32,527 nt of DNA, taken from IMG/VR virus record IMGVR_UViG_3300040807_002188, positions 1-32,527 of that record. The stretch is one strand, 5' to 3'. The position numbers and the translations under genes were made by a program. Shown here piece by piece: positions 15,211 to 22,969 of the stretch. Source of the DNA: a virus. Below the pieces are notes generated by a model. It was not told where the DNA came from and did no database searches. It saw only the letters and a program-made list of their open reading frames with translations. How positions within the stretch are numbered: the stretch's first letter is position 1; each line of letters opens with the position of its first letter.

Positions 15211-17727
15211 TTACCAAACGTAATCCATCTTTTCAATTTTAGAGATTCTATCTTTAATCGACTTAGCGTAATTTTTTACTTCTCTAGCGTAGTAATTGGT
15301 AGGATATCCAGCCTCTTCTTCGCGCTTTGCTTGATTTGTATAGTCTACATATCTGTTAAAGTCATCTAGAAGATTTTGCATTGCGTTTGAAGCATCTCTT
15401 AGTTTAATCTCGCGGCCTTTAGGATCCTTTCCGATGATAACATCTCCGTACTTTCCTTTGTTACCAGCAGCTAAACCATCTTTAATTTGTGCAGTAACAA
15501 CATCAATTGCTTTTAGAACTTCTGCATCAACTGGCATTGCAGCAGCTCTGTCTGCTAAAATTATATGGTATCTGTCAAGGTTTTCTTTCTTAAAGTCTTT
15601 ATCATTTTTGAATGCAACTGCTCCTTTTTTAGCAGCAGTTCTTTCATCTCTCTTTGCTTCTGTTGAATATCTTGCTCTTAAAATATCTAAGTCTAGAACA
15701 TATGCTCTATCTGCAAGTTCAGCAACTTTAGATAAACTTGAAATACCTGAACCCCAAGTATCATTAGCTGCGCTTTTTCCAAAACCAGCTCCGTCATTTC
15801 TCTTAGTTTTAGCTAAACTTTTTGTTCTTTCTTTAGACCAACGACCTGACCATTCTGCAGCTAACCATTCGTTTGAACCATCAGTTACTCCAAGTAGAGT
15901 ATTTGCTGGAATCGTTGTAACTCCCCAAGAATTTTTACCAGCATATGGGTTTGGTTTTTCATTTGTTGTAAAGTATAGATAAACTGCCTTGTTTCTCTTT
16001 TCTTTTCTAGCCTGCTCTGGATCCATTTCAATAATATCAACATCTTGAATTTTATCTAGTTGGATTTTAGCCATTTGGTAAAAAGCCTTAGCAAAGTCTT
16101 TAGGCATTGAACCTGCGCCTGTTAAGATTGATTGTAACTTCATTGAGCCAAATGCCTCATTAACTAACTCTTCAGATTCTATAATAGACTCTTTAATACC
16201 TAAAAAGTCTGCGGCTGCTGCTTTTAATTCATCATATGTGTACTTTCCTGAAAGAGCATCATCTAAAATAGTTCCAGACTTTTTACCACCAGTTGCATAA
16301 AGCGATACGTGGTCAAAACCTAACCAGTCTCCACCTCCAAACTCATCCTTTGGATTCAAACCAAGATCGGTTGAAAGTGTAAATGAAAGTGATTTTCTTC
16401 CTAAGAATTGGTCATTGTAACCTAATTTTCCAGCCTTTACATAGGCTGCTGGGTTTACAGCTTCATTAACTGACTCTTTAATACCTAAGAAGTCTGCAGC
16501 AGCTGCTTTTAATTCATCATATGTGTACTTTCCTGAAAGAGCATCACCTAGGATAGTTCCAGTCTTTTTACCACCAGATGCATAAAGTGATACATGGTCA
16601 AAACCTAACCAGTCTCCACCTCCAAACTCGTGTTTTGGGTTTAAGCCAAGATCCATTGAAAGTGTCTTAGAAAGAGATCTTCTTCCTAAAAATTGATCGT
16701 TATAACCTAGTTTACCAGCTTTAATAAAGGCTGATGCATTAACTGCTTCATTTACATTCAATAGTTCATTTTCTACAAATGAATTAAATGATTCATGTAC
16801 GAATGTGTTTTTCATATCTTTATTTTCTTTTTCTTTAATAGTTACTGGGTATGTTTTACCATCAAACTCAAATTCATCTTTACCCTCGTCTTTGGCTTTT
16901 TTGGCAGCGGCAACAAATGCTCTACCCTCTTCGATTGTAGATTCTTCAAGTTTTTTAGCAGCTAGTTTAGGATCCTTTTTAGAAACGTTATCTAAGTAAG
17001 AACCATCTCCCCAAAACATAACAACTTTATCAGTTTCTGTAGTTGAATACATGCCTGGTTTATAAACTGCTATGTTTTTTAGTTTTTTATTAGAAGCTAT
17101 AGTTTTCTTCATGAAGTCGATTGCTTGCGCCTCAGTTCTAAACTTTTTCATTGCACTTACACCATCACTATAAATCACTTCGTAGTTTTCAGTAACCGCT
17201 GATTCTTCAATATATTCAGCTAGATCTGGATCTGCCCAACCATATTCTTCATCAGCTAATACCTTTTCAAGATCTTTTCTCTTACCTTGCATTGTGATAA
17301 CTGGGTGACCTCCACCTGGACCATCCATTTCTTTATTGATAATTTCAACCTTGTGTTTCTTTAAGAATTTAAGAAAGTCTTTATTATCTGGATCCATTGC
17401 ATCCATTTCAACAGTTGCTTCGCAAATTGCTCCTTCATTAACACTAATTGCTGCTAATGCTCTCTTACCAAAACTAGAAAGTGAAATACCGTCTTCTGAT
17501 ACGTTAAAGTACTTTGCATTTCTGCGTGTCCATTTTGAAGTGTCTTTTGAAAACTCTTTAAGAATATTATTAAACTCTTCTTGAGTTATTTTACCATCCT
17601 TAATTGCTTCAAGTATTTTATTTCTAACTCGAGCATTCTTACCAACTTCTACGGCTGGGTGGTTTTCAGTGTATCTTCTCTTAAGGGTAATCTTCTTTCC
17701 CTCATTGATAAAATCTTGAAAATTCAT
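15211..17727 (-). CDS. large putative packaged protein with tandem repeats and several prohead-protease-like sites
   Basis: An 838-residue modular protein. It opens with a short version of the shared signature, MNFQDFINEG. Candidate cut sites of the form V/I-N/T-E recur: VNEG near 97, AVTE at 177-180, VNEA at 325-328, VNEA at 420-423 and VNEA at 522-525. A second signature-like stretch, MKNTFVHESFNSFVENE, starts at 305. A tandem 95-residue duplication spans about 325-514. The module DEFEFDGKTYPVT (284-296) is shared with the gene at 22970-24373. The last 300 residues are a charged region I cannot assign. It may be a scaffold/core-type protein or a polyprotein cut during head maturation; its function is unknown. 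Confidence 0.78.
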   Translation of the reverse strand: MNFQDFINEGKKITLKRRYTENHPAVEVGKNARVRNKILEAIKDGKITQEEFNNILKEFSKDTSKWTRRNAKYFNVSEDGISLSSFGKRALAAISVNEGAICEATVEMDAMDPDNKDFLKFLKKHKVEIINKEMDGPGGGHPVITMQGKRKDLEKVLADEEYGWADPDLAEYIEESAVTENYEVIYSDGVSAMKKFRTEAQAIDFMKKTIASNKKLKNIAVYKPGMYSTTETDKVVMFWGDGSYLDNVSKKDPKLAAKKLEESTIEEGRAFVAAAKKAKDEGKDEFEFDGKTYPVTIKEKENKDMKNTFVHESFNSFVENELLNVNEAVNASAFIKAGKLGYNDQFLGRRSLSKTLSMDLGLNPKHEFGGGDWLGFDHVSLYASGGKKTGTILGDALSGKYTYDELKAAAADFLGIKESVNEAVNPAAYVKAGKLGYNDQFLGRKSLSFTLSTDLGLNPKDEFGGGDWLGFDHVSLYATGGKKSGTILDDALSGKYTYDELKAAAADFLGIKESIIESEELVNEAFGSMKLQSILTGAGSMPKDFAKAFYQMAKIQLDKIQDVDIIEMDPEQARKEKRNKAVYLYFTTNEKPNPYAGKNSWGVTTIPANTLLGVTDGSNEWLAAEWSGRWSKERTKSLAKTKRNDGAGFGKSAANDTWGSGISSLSKVAELADRAYVLDLDILRARYSTEAKRDERTAAKKGAVAFKNDKDFKKENLDRYHIILADRAAAMPVDAEVLKAIDVVTAQIKDGLAAGNKGKYGDVIIGKDPKGREIKLRDASNAMQNLLDDFNRYVDYTNQAKREEEAGYPTNYYAREVKNYAKSIKDRISKIEKMDYVW
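16186..16755 (-). repeat. tandem 285-bp duplication inside the 838-aa gene
   Basis: Two adjacent in-frame copies (16471-16755 and 16186-16470), each encoding 95 residues that begin VNEAVN and include AGKLGYNDQFLGR, GGGDWLGFDHVSLYA and GKYTYDELKAAAADFLGIKES. The copies differ at scattered positions, mostly conservatively, so the duplication is not brand new and both copies appear to be under selection. Each copy begins with a VNEA cleavage-like site. Confidence 0.92.
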
Positions 17728-17749
17728 ATTTAGTGATTATTTTGTTTTT

Positions 17750-17758
17750 TTATATATC
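17750..17758 (-). promoter_or_regulatory. GATATATAA promoter-like box before the 838-aa gene
   Basis: GATATATAA lies 31 bases before the ATG at 17727, nearly the same spacing as at 7748. It overlaps the end of the upstream gene, encoding its last Asp-Ile and stop, so its conservation could partly reflect coding. Promoter role is inferred. Confidence 0.4.
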
Positions 17759-19012
17759 TTTCTTTAAGAATTGAGAAAAAGTAAGCAGTGTTGATTCTTC
17801 AATCGGACTATCCTGCGTCTTTAACTTTTGATGATTTAAGTATGTTTTAAATGGCATCACGCTTGATTCATTACTCTTTAACATCACTATTCCATCAATT
17901 TTCTCTACAATTGCGTTAATTTGCCCCATTAAATCAGCATTAATAATATCAGTCTCTTTGGTTCGCATTTTTCTAAAGGAACCAAGTGCAATTTGATAGA
18001 GTTCAGAAAGAACTTTATTACTTACAAATTCAATTGTCTTTTCGTTTTTAATAAATCTAGTGTTTAACCCAAATTCTGGACGATCGCTAAAATCAGCAGA
18101 GTTAAAACTAACACCGGCATATTTAGATGCATTTTCATTGACGTATGCATTAAATACATTTGAAATTAATTCAATATATCTTTCATCTGCTTGATCTGAT
18201 TCAAGCTTAATGTTATTAATATCATAATCACTAAAGAATTCTACTAGATCAAGTAACGAAATCTGGTAAGTGTCGCTTGGTTTTCTCTCTTCATTAACAC
18301 TTTTTCTATCTTCGCTAAGTTTAAAATTCTTAACAGTTTTACCGTTGAAGAAGTTAAGAACTAGGCAATCAATTTCACCATCTAAATCTTCATTAAGAGC
18401 AGTTTTACTTAGTGAGCTATTAAAAATGTTATATGCTCTTCTAGTAAAGCTAAGAGATTCATATGCCTTCTTTCTTTCTCCTTCACTCATTTCTAGAAGT
18501 TTAACTAATTCATCCTTTTGGTGAGAATCTAAAACTCCTTTAAAAACAACCTGTGGTCTTTGTACCTCTAATTTATCTGCCCATTCAAAAAGAATCTTTG
18601 GGTCTCTAATTACCTTTTTAATTAGGGTATGATCTGCTGGATTCATTACTTGAATATGCGTCAAGATTAATCCGTTAGTCGGAGTTTGGTCATATTTTAT
18701 ATCAATTGTCTGGTTGTCGGTCATGTAGTCAAAACCAAACTTCCAGTCAAGAGGCATTGTTGACTTTACATCATCGTTAATTGATTCAAAATACTTAATT
18801 GCATTTTCATAGTATTTTGCAAGTGTACGATCAACCTTATCAATTGGTTTCTTTTTACCACTCTTAAAATATAAATAATCGGTTGATGTTTTCTGAACAT
18901 GAAACGAAGAAGCCTGTACTTTTTCAGTAACAACACATGGAGACTTTAACATCTCCATAAATTCTTCTCTATTTGTTGATTCAAAATATGTATGTAAGCT
19001 TTGTAATGCCAT
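17750..19012 (-). CDS. putative ligase-like nucleotidyltransferase (tentative)
   Basis: A 420-residue protein. Near the N-terminus VVTEKVQASSFHV (K31) resembles motif I of RNA ligase-type nucleotidyltransferases, where a Lys-x-Asp-Gly lysine takes AMP; here the Asp-Gly is replaced by Gln-Ala, so activity is uncertain. Possible later motifs are GEIDCLVLNF near residue 219 and EKIDGIVMLK near 378. The N-terminus MALQSLHTYFESTNREE is only a loose match to the capsid-targeting signature, and a better-looking TLLTFSQFLKKDI is at the C-terminus. It sits inside the run of signature-bearing genes, nine bases after the Pol-beta-type enzyme gene. Confidence 0.5.
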   Translation of the reverse strand: MALQSLHTYFESTNREEFMEMLKSPCVVTEKVQASSFHVQKTSTDYLYFKSGKKKPIDKVDRTLAKYYENAIKYFESINDDVKSTMPLDWKFGFDYMTDNQTIDIKYDQTPTNGLILTHIQVMNPADHTLIKKVIRDPKILFEWADKLEVQRPQVVFKGVLDSHQKDELVKLLEMSEGERKKAYESLSFTRRAYNIFNSSLSKTALNEDLDGEIDCLVLNFFNGKTVKNFKLSEDRKSVNEERKPSDTYQISLLDLVEFFSDYDINNIKLESDQADERYIELISNVFNAYVNENASKYAGVSFNSADFSDRPEFGLNTRFIKNEKTIEFVSNKVLSELYQIALGSFRKMRTKETDIINADLMGQINAIVEKIDGIVMLKSNESSVMPFKTYLNHQKLKTQDSPIEESTLLTFSQFLKKDI

Positions 19013-19020
19013 ATCTTTTA

Positions 19021-20148
19021 TTATTTAGCCATGTCTTCTGGTAACGGCAGACCTGACATTCCCAATTTAACTTCAAATTCTTTAAAGATTTCATCCCTTT
19101 TTTCAGGGAACTTAAACATTGCTGAGTTAATTAAGTCTCTTAGACTTTCATAAGTCATTAAATCACTTACCTTTGCACCGGTAAAAAGAAGGTCTGCAAT
19201 CTCTTCCGGTACTCTTGTAATTTCCTTATCGAATTCTTTTAGTAACTTTGCGTTTTTAACTAATCCGCGTTTTCCAACAAATGATTTACGAACTTTAACA
19301 ACTCCTTGATTTAGTCTAACAACAAATGCTTCGTATTCTTTTGTTTCTCCCTCTTCAGTTTGGTCTAAGATTTCAACAAATGACTTACCAATTGCTGCCA
19401 TTAAAAGGATGTTTCTATATGCACCTTTATACTTTGACTCGTCCTTTGTGAAATCTGGAGAATGGTACATAAATCTACTCCAATTAATATCTCTTGATAA
19501 CATTAAGTCAACCTGTCCTACTCCATTATTTGCTTTACCATCAATTGGTGCTGCAATTGATACCTGCTGAAACCCTACAGCCATTGAGGTGTCTAGTCCT
19601 TTTGACTTCAATAAATCATTCATATCGAAAAGAACTTTACCGAGTGAAGTATCTAAATGTCCTGCAATCTTATCTGCTGAAACCGCAATATCAATGTCTC
19701 CACTAGTCTGTCCTGGATTCTTCTTTCCAGCACTACCAATAACTGCAGCATCCTCTCCGATACCATCAATTCCAAGGTGTGGAAATACGTTTTTCTCGAT
19801 CCATGCTAGGGTACCTGCAACCTCATCCTGTTCAAATGGTCTGGACTGTGCGATCGCATTACCACTTTCAACTACGAAAGATTCTGGAAGTGGTTTTTTG
19901 TCAGCATATCTTAATTTGTTGTACCATTGATTAGATAGTATATAGTTAGCTGCAAAGTCTTTTAGCTCTTTTTCACTACCAAATCTTACACCACCCGCTT
20001 CAATGTCGTGACCTTTATAATAGAGATTGTAGTTAGCACCTCTTGAATCCTCTTTAGTCTTAAGGTAAACAATATCGTCGTTGCCAATATATTTGTCAGG
20101 CATTTTGCCTTCACTTATAAACTGCTCAAATAATTTAACGTATCTCAT
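19021..20148 (-). CDS. Pol-beta-type nucleotidyltransferase with capsid-targeting-like N-terminus
   Basis: A 375-residue protein starting MRYVKLFEQFISEGK, a clear signature match with a cleavage-like ISE-G. From about 137 it has the nucleotidyltransferase core: IGSAGKKNPGQTSGDIDIAVS with G138, S139, D151 and D153, and the third acid in VDLMLS (D214). The first 90 residues are a separate domain (DIVYLKTKED, NLYYKGHDIEAGGV) that I cannot assign. The fold transfers NMP to RNA ends, proteins or small molecules; substrate unknown. The ATG at 20148 overlaps the stop of the upstream enzyme gene by one base. If the signature works as in T4, this enzyme would be packaged. Confidence 0.75.
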   Translation of the reverse strand: MRYVKLFEQFISEGKMPDKYIGNDDIVYLKTKEDSRGANYNLYYKGHDIEAGGVRFGSEKELKDFAANYILSNQWYNKLRYADKKPLPESFVVESGNAIAQSRPFEQDEVAGTLAWIEKNVFPHLGIDGIGEDAAVIGSAGKKNPGQTSGDIDIAVSADKIAGHLDTSLGKVLFDMNDLLKSKGLDTSMAVGFQQVSIAAPIDGKANNGVGQVDLMLSRDINWSRFMYHSPDFTKDESKYKGAYRNILLMAAIGKSFVEILDQTEEGETKEYEAFVVRLNQGVVKVRKSFVGKRGLVKNAKLLKEFDKEITRVPEEIADLLFTGAKVSDLMTYESLRDLINSAMFKFPEKRDEIFKEFEVKLGMSGLPLPEDMAK

Positions 20149-20744
20149 TATATGTGTTTTCTTAATTTGTCATAGTATTTATAAAGATATTTCGGCACCA
20201 TCTTTTCGAATGCTTCTCTATCATCATTTGCAAGTGCTTCTCTAGTCTTAGTTCCACTTGGACCACCTTCGGCTCTTGCATCTACCATTTCTAATTTAAA
20301 GTCAGGATGTACTACAGTATCGGTCTTATCACTAGTAACATATTTAATCTGTGGTGTGTATGCCTTGATTCTGTCGCTTCCAGCTCCGACTCCAACAGTC
20401 TCATAACCCTGTTCTCTTAAGAATCTAACAAACCAAGGAATAACTGTTCTACCATAACTATTCGGGTAGATAAAGAAATCTGCGATCTCTTTTTCATTTT
20501 TAGCAACCTCTTGTCCAATTTGAAGTAAAAGGCTTTCTGGGAATGGAGACTCTTCACGCTTTGAAACTATTTGCATAGCAACAACTGGCTTACCGAAGAT
20601 TTTGGCAGCATTCTTAAGCGCTGCGATATGTCCATTATGGAATGGCTGAAATCTTCCAGGCATTACTACAACTTCAGTACCCTCAATTGGTTGAGTTACG
20701 TCAGCCTCGTTAATGAATTGTTCAAATAGTTTAATATGTTTCAT
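20148..20744 (-). CDS. cytidylyltransferase / NMN-adenylyltransferase-like enzyme with capsid-targeting-like N-terminus
   Basis: A 198-residue protein. Residues 1-14 are MKHIKLFEQFINEA, the best match in the window to the T4 capsid-targeting sequence. The enzyme fold starts at VVVMPGRFQPFHNGH (HxGH-type motif, H36 and H39), and the second nucleotide-binding motif is SGTKTRE at 163-169, comparable to ISGTxxR of nucleotidyltransferases. The architecture fits NadM/NMNAT or related NMP transferases; NAD+ synthesis is possible but the substrate cannot be fixed. Its stop overlaps the start of the Pol-beta-type enzyme gene, so the two enzymes are translationally coupled. ATATAAATG about 40 bases upstream is a possible late-type promoter core. 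Confidence 0.83.
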   Translation of the reverse strand: MKHIKLFEQFINEADVTQPIEGTEVVVMPGRFQPFHNGHIAALKNAAKIFGKPVVAMQIVSKREESPFPESLLLQIGQEVAKNEKEIADFFIYPNSYGRTVIPWFVRFLREQGYETVGVGAGSDRIKAYTPQIKYVTSDKTDTVVHPDFKLEMVDARAEGGPSGTKTREALANDDREAFEKMVPKYLYKYYDKLRKHI

Positions 20745-20782
20745 AATTAAAAGTTTGGGATTCCCATTATTTTTAGCTTCAT

Positions 20783-21211
20783 TTATATTTTATCTAAAAC
20801 CTTAACATTGGGTTCTTCGTAGGCAATGGATGTTGCTGGGTATTTTTTAAACAATTCTTTAAATATTTTTAATGATTTTTCAAATGATTTTTTTGTTAAT
20901 TCAACTCCTAACTGTTCTAATCCTGTATCAAATACATTAGCTATAGATAAATGATAAGTTCTACCCGTTCTCTGTGCTTGTTTGATGAGTGCATTTTGTT
21001 TTGATTTAATAGAATCGTACGCATTCTCAGCAATTTCTTCTAGAGACATGTCCCATGTTATATCTTCATCTGAGTACTGTATTTTTGAAATAGATTCAAC
21101 TACAGCTAAATTCTCATCTAATAGAGAATCTCTATATGTGTAATAATCTTTTCTAAGTTCACTTGAGATAGACTCATTAATAAACTGTTCAAATAGTCTT
21201 ACGTGTTTCAT
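20783..21211 (-). CDS. putative packaged protein with capsid-targeting-like N-terminus, unknown function
   Basis: A 142-residue protein starting MKHVRLFEQFINESIS, with a cleavage-like INE-S. The rest is charged and largely helical (LRKDYYTYRDSLLDE, LEEIAENAYDSIKSKQNALIKQ, LTKKSFEKSLKIFKELFKKY). No catalytic motif or membrane segment is visible. It is the second of three consecutive short signature-bearing genes. Confidence 0.8.
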   Translation of the reverse strand: MKHVRLFEQFINESISSELRKDYYTYRDSLLDENLAVVESISKIQYSDEDITWDMSLEEIAENAYDSIKSKQNALIKQAQRTGRTYHLSIANVFDTGLEQLGVELTKKSFEKSLKIFKELFKKYPATSIAYEEPNVKVLDKI

Positions 21212-21217
21212 AATTAA

Positions 21218-21661
21218 TTAATCTATTGTTCCAGAGGTTCTACCTCTTTTTTTATAAAAATCTGTGATTGATTTTGCGTATGAACCAAATCCTTTGCTCC
21301 AACCGTCTACTAGTTCTGACATTTGGTCTTCAGTTAACCAGGTTGGATTAGAATTACCATCGAAAATATACACCTCAACACCAGCTGTCCAGCTTCTAGT
21401 TTCTCTAAATCCTAATTTACTAAGAATTTGTACTGGCATATGGTGACCTGCAACTTGCGCAACACCAAAAGGTTTGTTTGATTTTGGATCATAGTCGAAA
21501 TGAATCACGTCATATTGACTACCACCTTCTAATTGGTAATATTTACCATTCATTGAAGCTCCTCCATTAGGTGGAGTTAATTTACCTGACTTTTCAAGTG
21601 CAGCAAATAACTTTGATATTGCTTCATTAATATATTGCTCGAATAGTTTTATGTGTTTCAT
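21218..21661 (-). CDS. putative packaged protein with capsid-targeting-like N-terminus, unknown function
   Basis: A 147-residue protein starting MKHIKLFEQYINEAIS, with a cleavage-like INE-A. The mature part contains GKYYQLEGGSQYDVIHFDYD, then PFGVAQVAGHHMPVQILSKL, then GVEVYIFDG, suggesting a small alpha/beta domain; no family is recognised. Unlike many genes here it has a clear Shine-Dalgarno, AAGGAG, five bases before the ATG. CATATAAAAG upstream may be a promoter core. Confidence 0.8.
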   Translation of the reverse strand: MKHIKLFEQYINEAISKLFAALEKSGKLTPPNGGASMNGKYYQLEGGSQYDVIHFDYDPKSNKPFGVAQVAGHHMPVQILSKLGFRETRSWTAGVEVYIFDGNSNPTWLTEDQMSELVDGWSKGFGSYAKSITDFYKKRGRTSGTID

Positions 21662-21669
21662 TTTACTCC

Positions 21670-22968
21670 TTATCTTTTATATGCTAAGATACTTCTAATT
21701 TGATGAATTGGTGCAAAAATACCAGTGTACTTATAAACTTTGCCTTTATACACAAAGGTTATACCTTCGGTTGGTACAATGTTTTCTAATCCACCTACTG
21801 CAGCAACTCTACTTAACTCATGTTCTAATTTTTCAACATCAGTAGCATCACCATTCTTTTTGATTGTATTAATTGTATCTTCAATCTCTTTTCTCATCTG
21901 TTCTCCAGCCTGTGTTGGATTTGCTGACAAGAAAGCCTCCATATGCTTCATCATCTCTGTCCCAACCTCAAGGAAAAGATTTTCAAGAGGAGCATAGATC
22001 TTTTTCTTAATCATTTTACCCTCTTTTTTCTCAAGATCAGTGTACCACTTAGCGTTATCTCCAAGATCCGCCTTAATTTGACGAGCATTATAACTCTTGT
22101 CAATGTCTCCAAGTCTTCTTGCTAAACCTTCAACAGACTCTTCTGGAATGGTAACTCCATCCCTTTTAGCTAATTCCTGTACCATGTTTTTAGCTGCACC
22201 CATTACAAAGTCCTGAACTGTTGAGTCCAGTGTAATTCCAGCATCTTGCATGATCCCTTTTAGTTTGTCATTATAATACTTTGCTCTTGCTTTAGTATTC
22301 TTAAATGGCTTAATAGGAATGTCCTGTGGTCCACGAACATAGAACATTTCTTGAGCGGCTGCATTTGCATCAGCAATCATCCTTCCAAGATCACGCCCGG
22401 CTTGTTTATCCTCTCCAACTACATTGCCGTCCTCATCATATTCTACAATACCATGGAAGACTAATAGGTCTTGGCCATAAGGAACTGTGTTTTGCGTAAC
22501 TGGCGTCATAATCTCAACGCTTGCGAATTTCTTACCCTCGTCAAACATCCTTTCTTTATCCGCCGGAGAAAGTGCTCCAATTGAATTTTGAAGATCGCGC
22601 ATTGCTGCATTATATGCAATTTCAATGTCTCCTCTGTCTTTAAATTTTGCGGCAAGATCAGCTGCTGTCATTGCTTCTGCTCCGGCATTTTTAAGATGGC
22701 TCTTATTTCTGGCAGCAATTAATTGACCATTCTTCCATGAAATTGAAAGTTGCTGACCATCTGTCTTTTCTTGCACGAAGTTTTCTGGGCCAAATGCACC
22801 TTCAACTGTAGAGTCAATCATCTCCTTAACGTCCTTCATTGTTAGACCTAGGTCCTCGAATGGATGTGTTAAGTGACCATATGCTCCACCTTCGTTAATA
22901 GATTCGAGCCCAGTATCCCTGAGCTCTCTTTCTGTTAAAAATTGTTCGTATGTAAATAGTTTTTTCAT
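21670..22968 (-). CDS. ligase-like nucleotidyltransferase with capsid-targeting-like N-terminus
   Basis: A 432-residue protein starting MKKLFTYEQFLTERE, with further INE-G at 24-27. VQEKTDGQQLSISW holds a K68-x-D70-G71 motif I of covalent nucleotidyltransferases (RNA/DNA ligases and capping enzymes). KFASVEIMTP (E152) can be motif III-like, and EGITFVYKGKVYKYTG near the C-terminus resembles motif IV. GHLTHPFEDLGL before motif I recalls a family of uncharacterised proteins in marine T4-like phages that have a Lys-x-Asp-Gly core and an adjacent His-Met-x-His-x-Glu-Asp element. It probably forms a lysine-AMP intermediate; the acceptor is unknown. It starts one base after the stop of the 467-aa gene. 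Confidence 0.68.
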   Translation of the reverse strand: MKKLFTYEQFLTERELRDTGLESINEGGAYGHLTHPFEDLGLTMKDVKEMIDSTVEGAFGPENFVQEKTDGQQLSISWKNGQLIAARNKSHLKNAGAEAMTAADLAAKFKDRGDIEIAYNAAMRDLQNSIGALSPADKERMFDEGKKFASVEIMTPVTQNTVPYGQDLLVFHGIVEYDEDGNVVGEDKQAGRDLGRMIADANAAAQEMFYVRGPQDIPIKPFKNTKARAKYYNDKLKGIMQDAGITLDSTVQDFVMGAAKNMVQELAKRDGVTIPEESVEGLARRLGDIDKSYNARQIKADLGDNAKWYTDLEKKEGKMIKKKIYAPLENLFLEVGTEMMKHMEAFLSANPTQAGEQMRKEIEDTINTIKKNGDATDVEKLEHELSRVAAVGGLENIVPTEGITFVYKGKVYKYTGIFAPIHQIRSILAYKR

Positions 22969-22969
22969 C

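Noticed and set aside
15434-15982. Long plus-strand open frame opposite the 838-aa gene
   Set aside because: It is a mirror of the coding strand, with Ser/Leu/Ala-rich composition; no plus-strand gene in the window has a recognisable product.
20148-20744. Firm call as NAD+ biosynthesis enzyme NadM/NatV
   Set aside because: The motifs fit the wider cytidylyltransferase superfamily; the substrate cannot be set from sequence alone.
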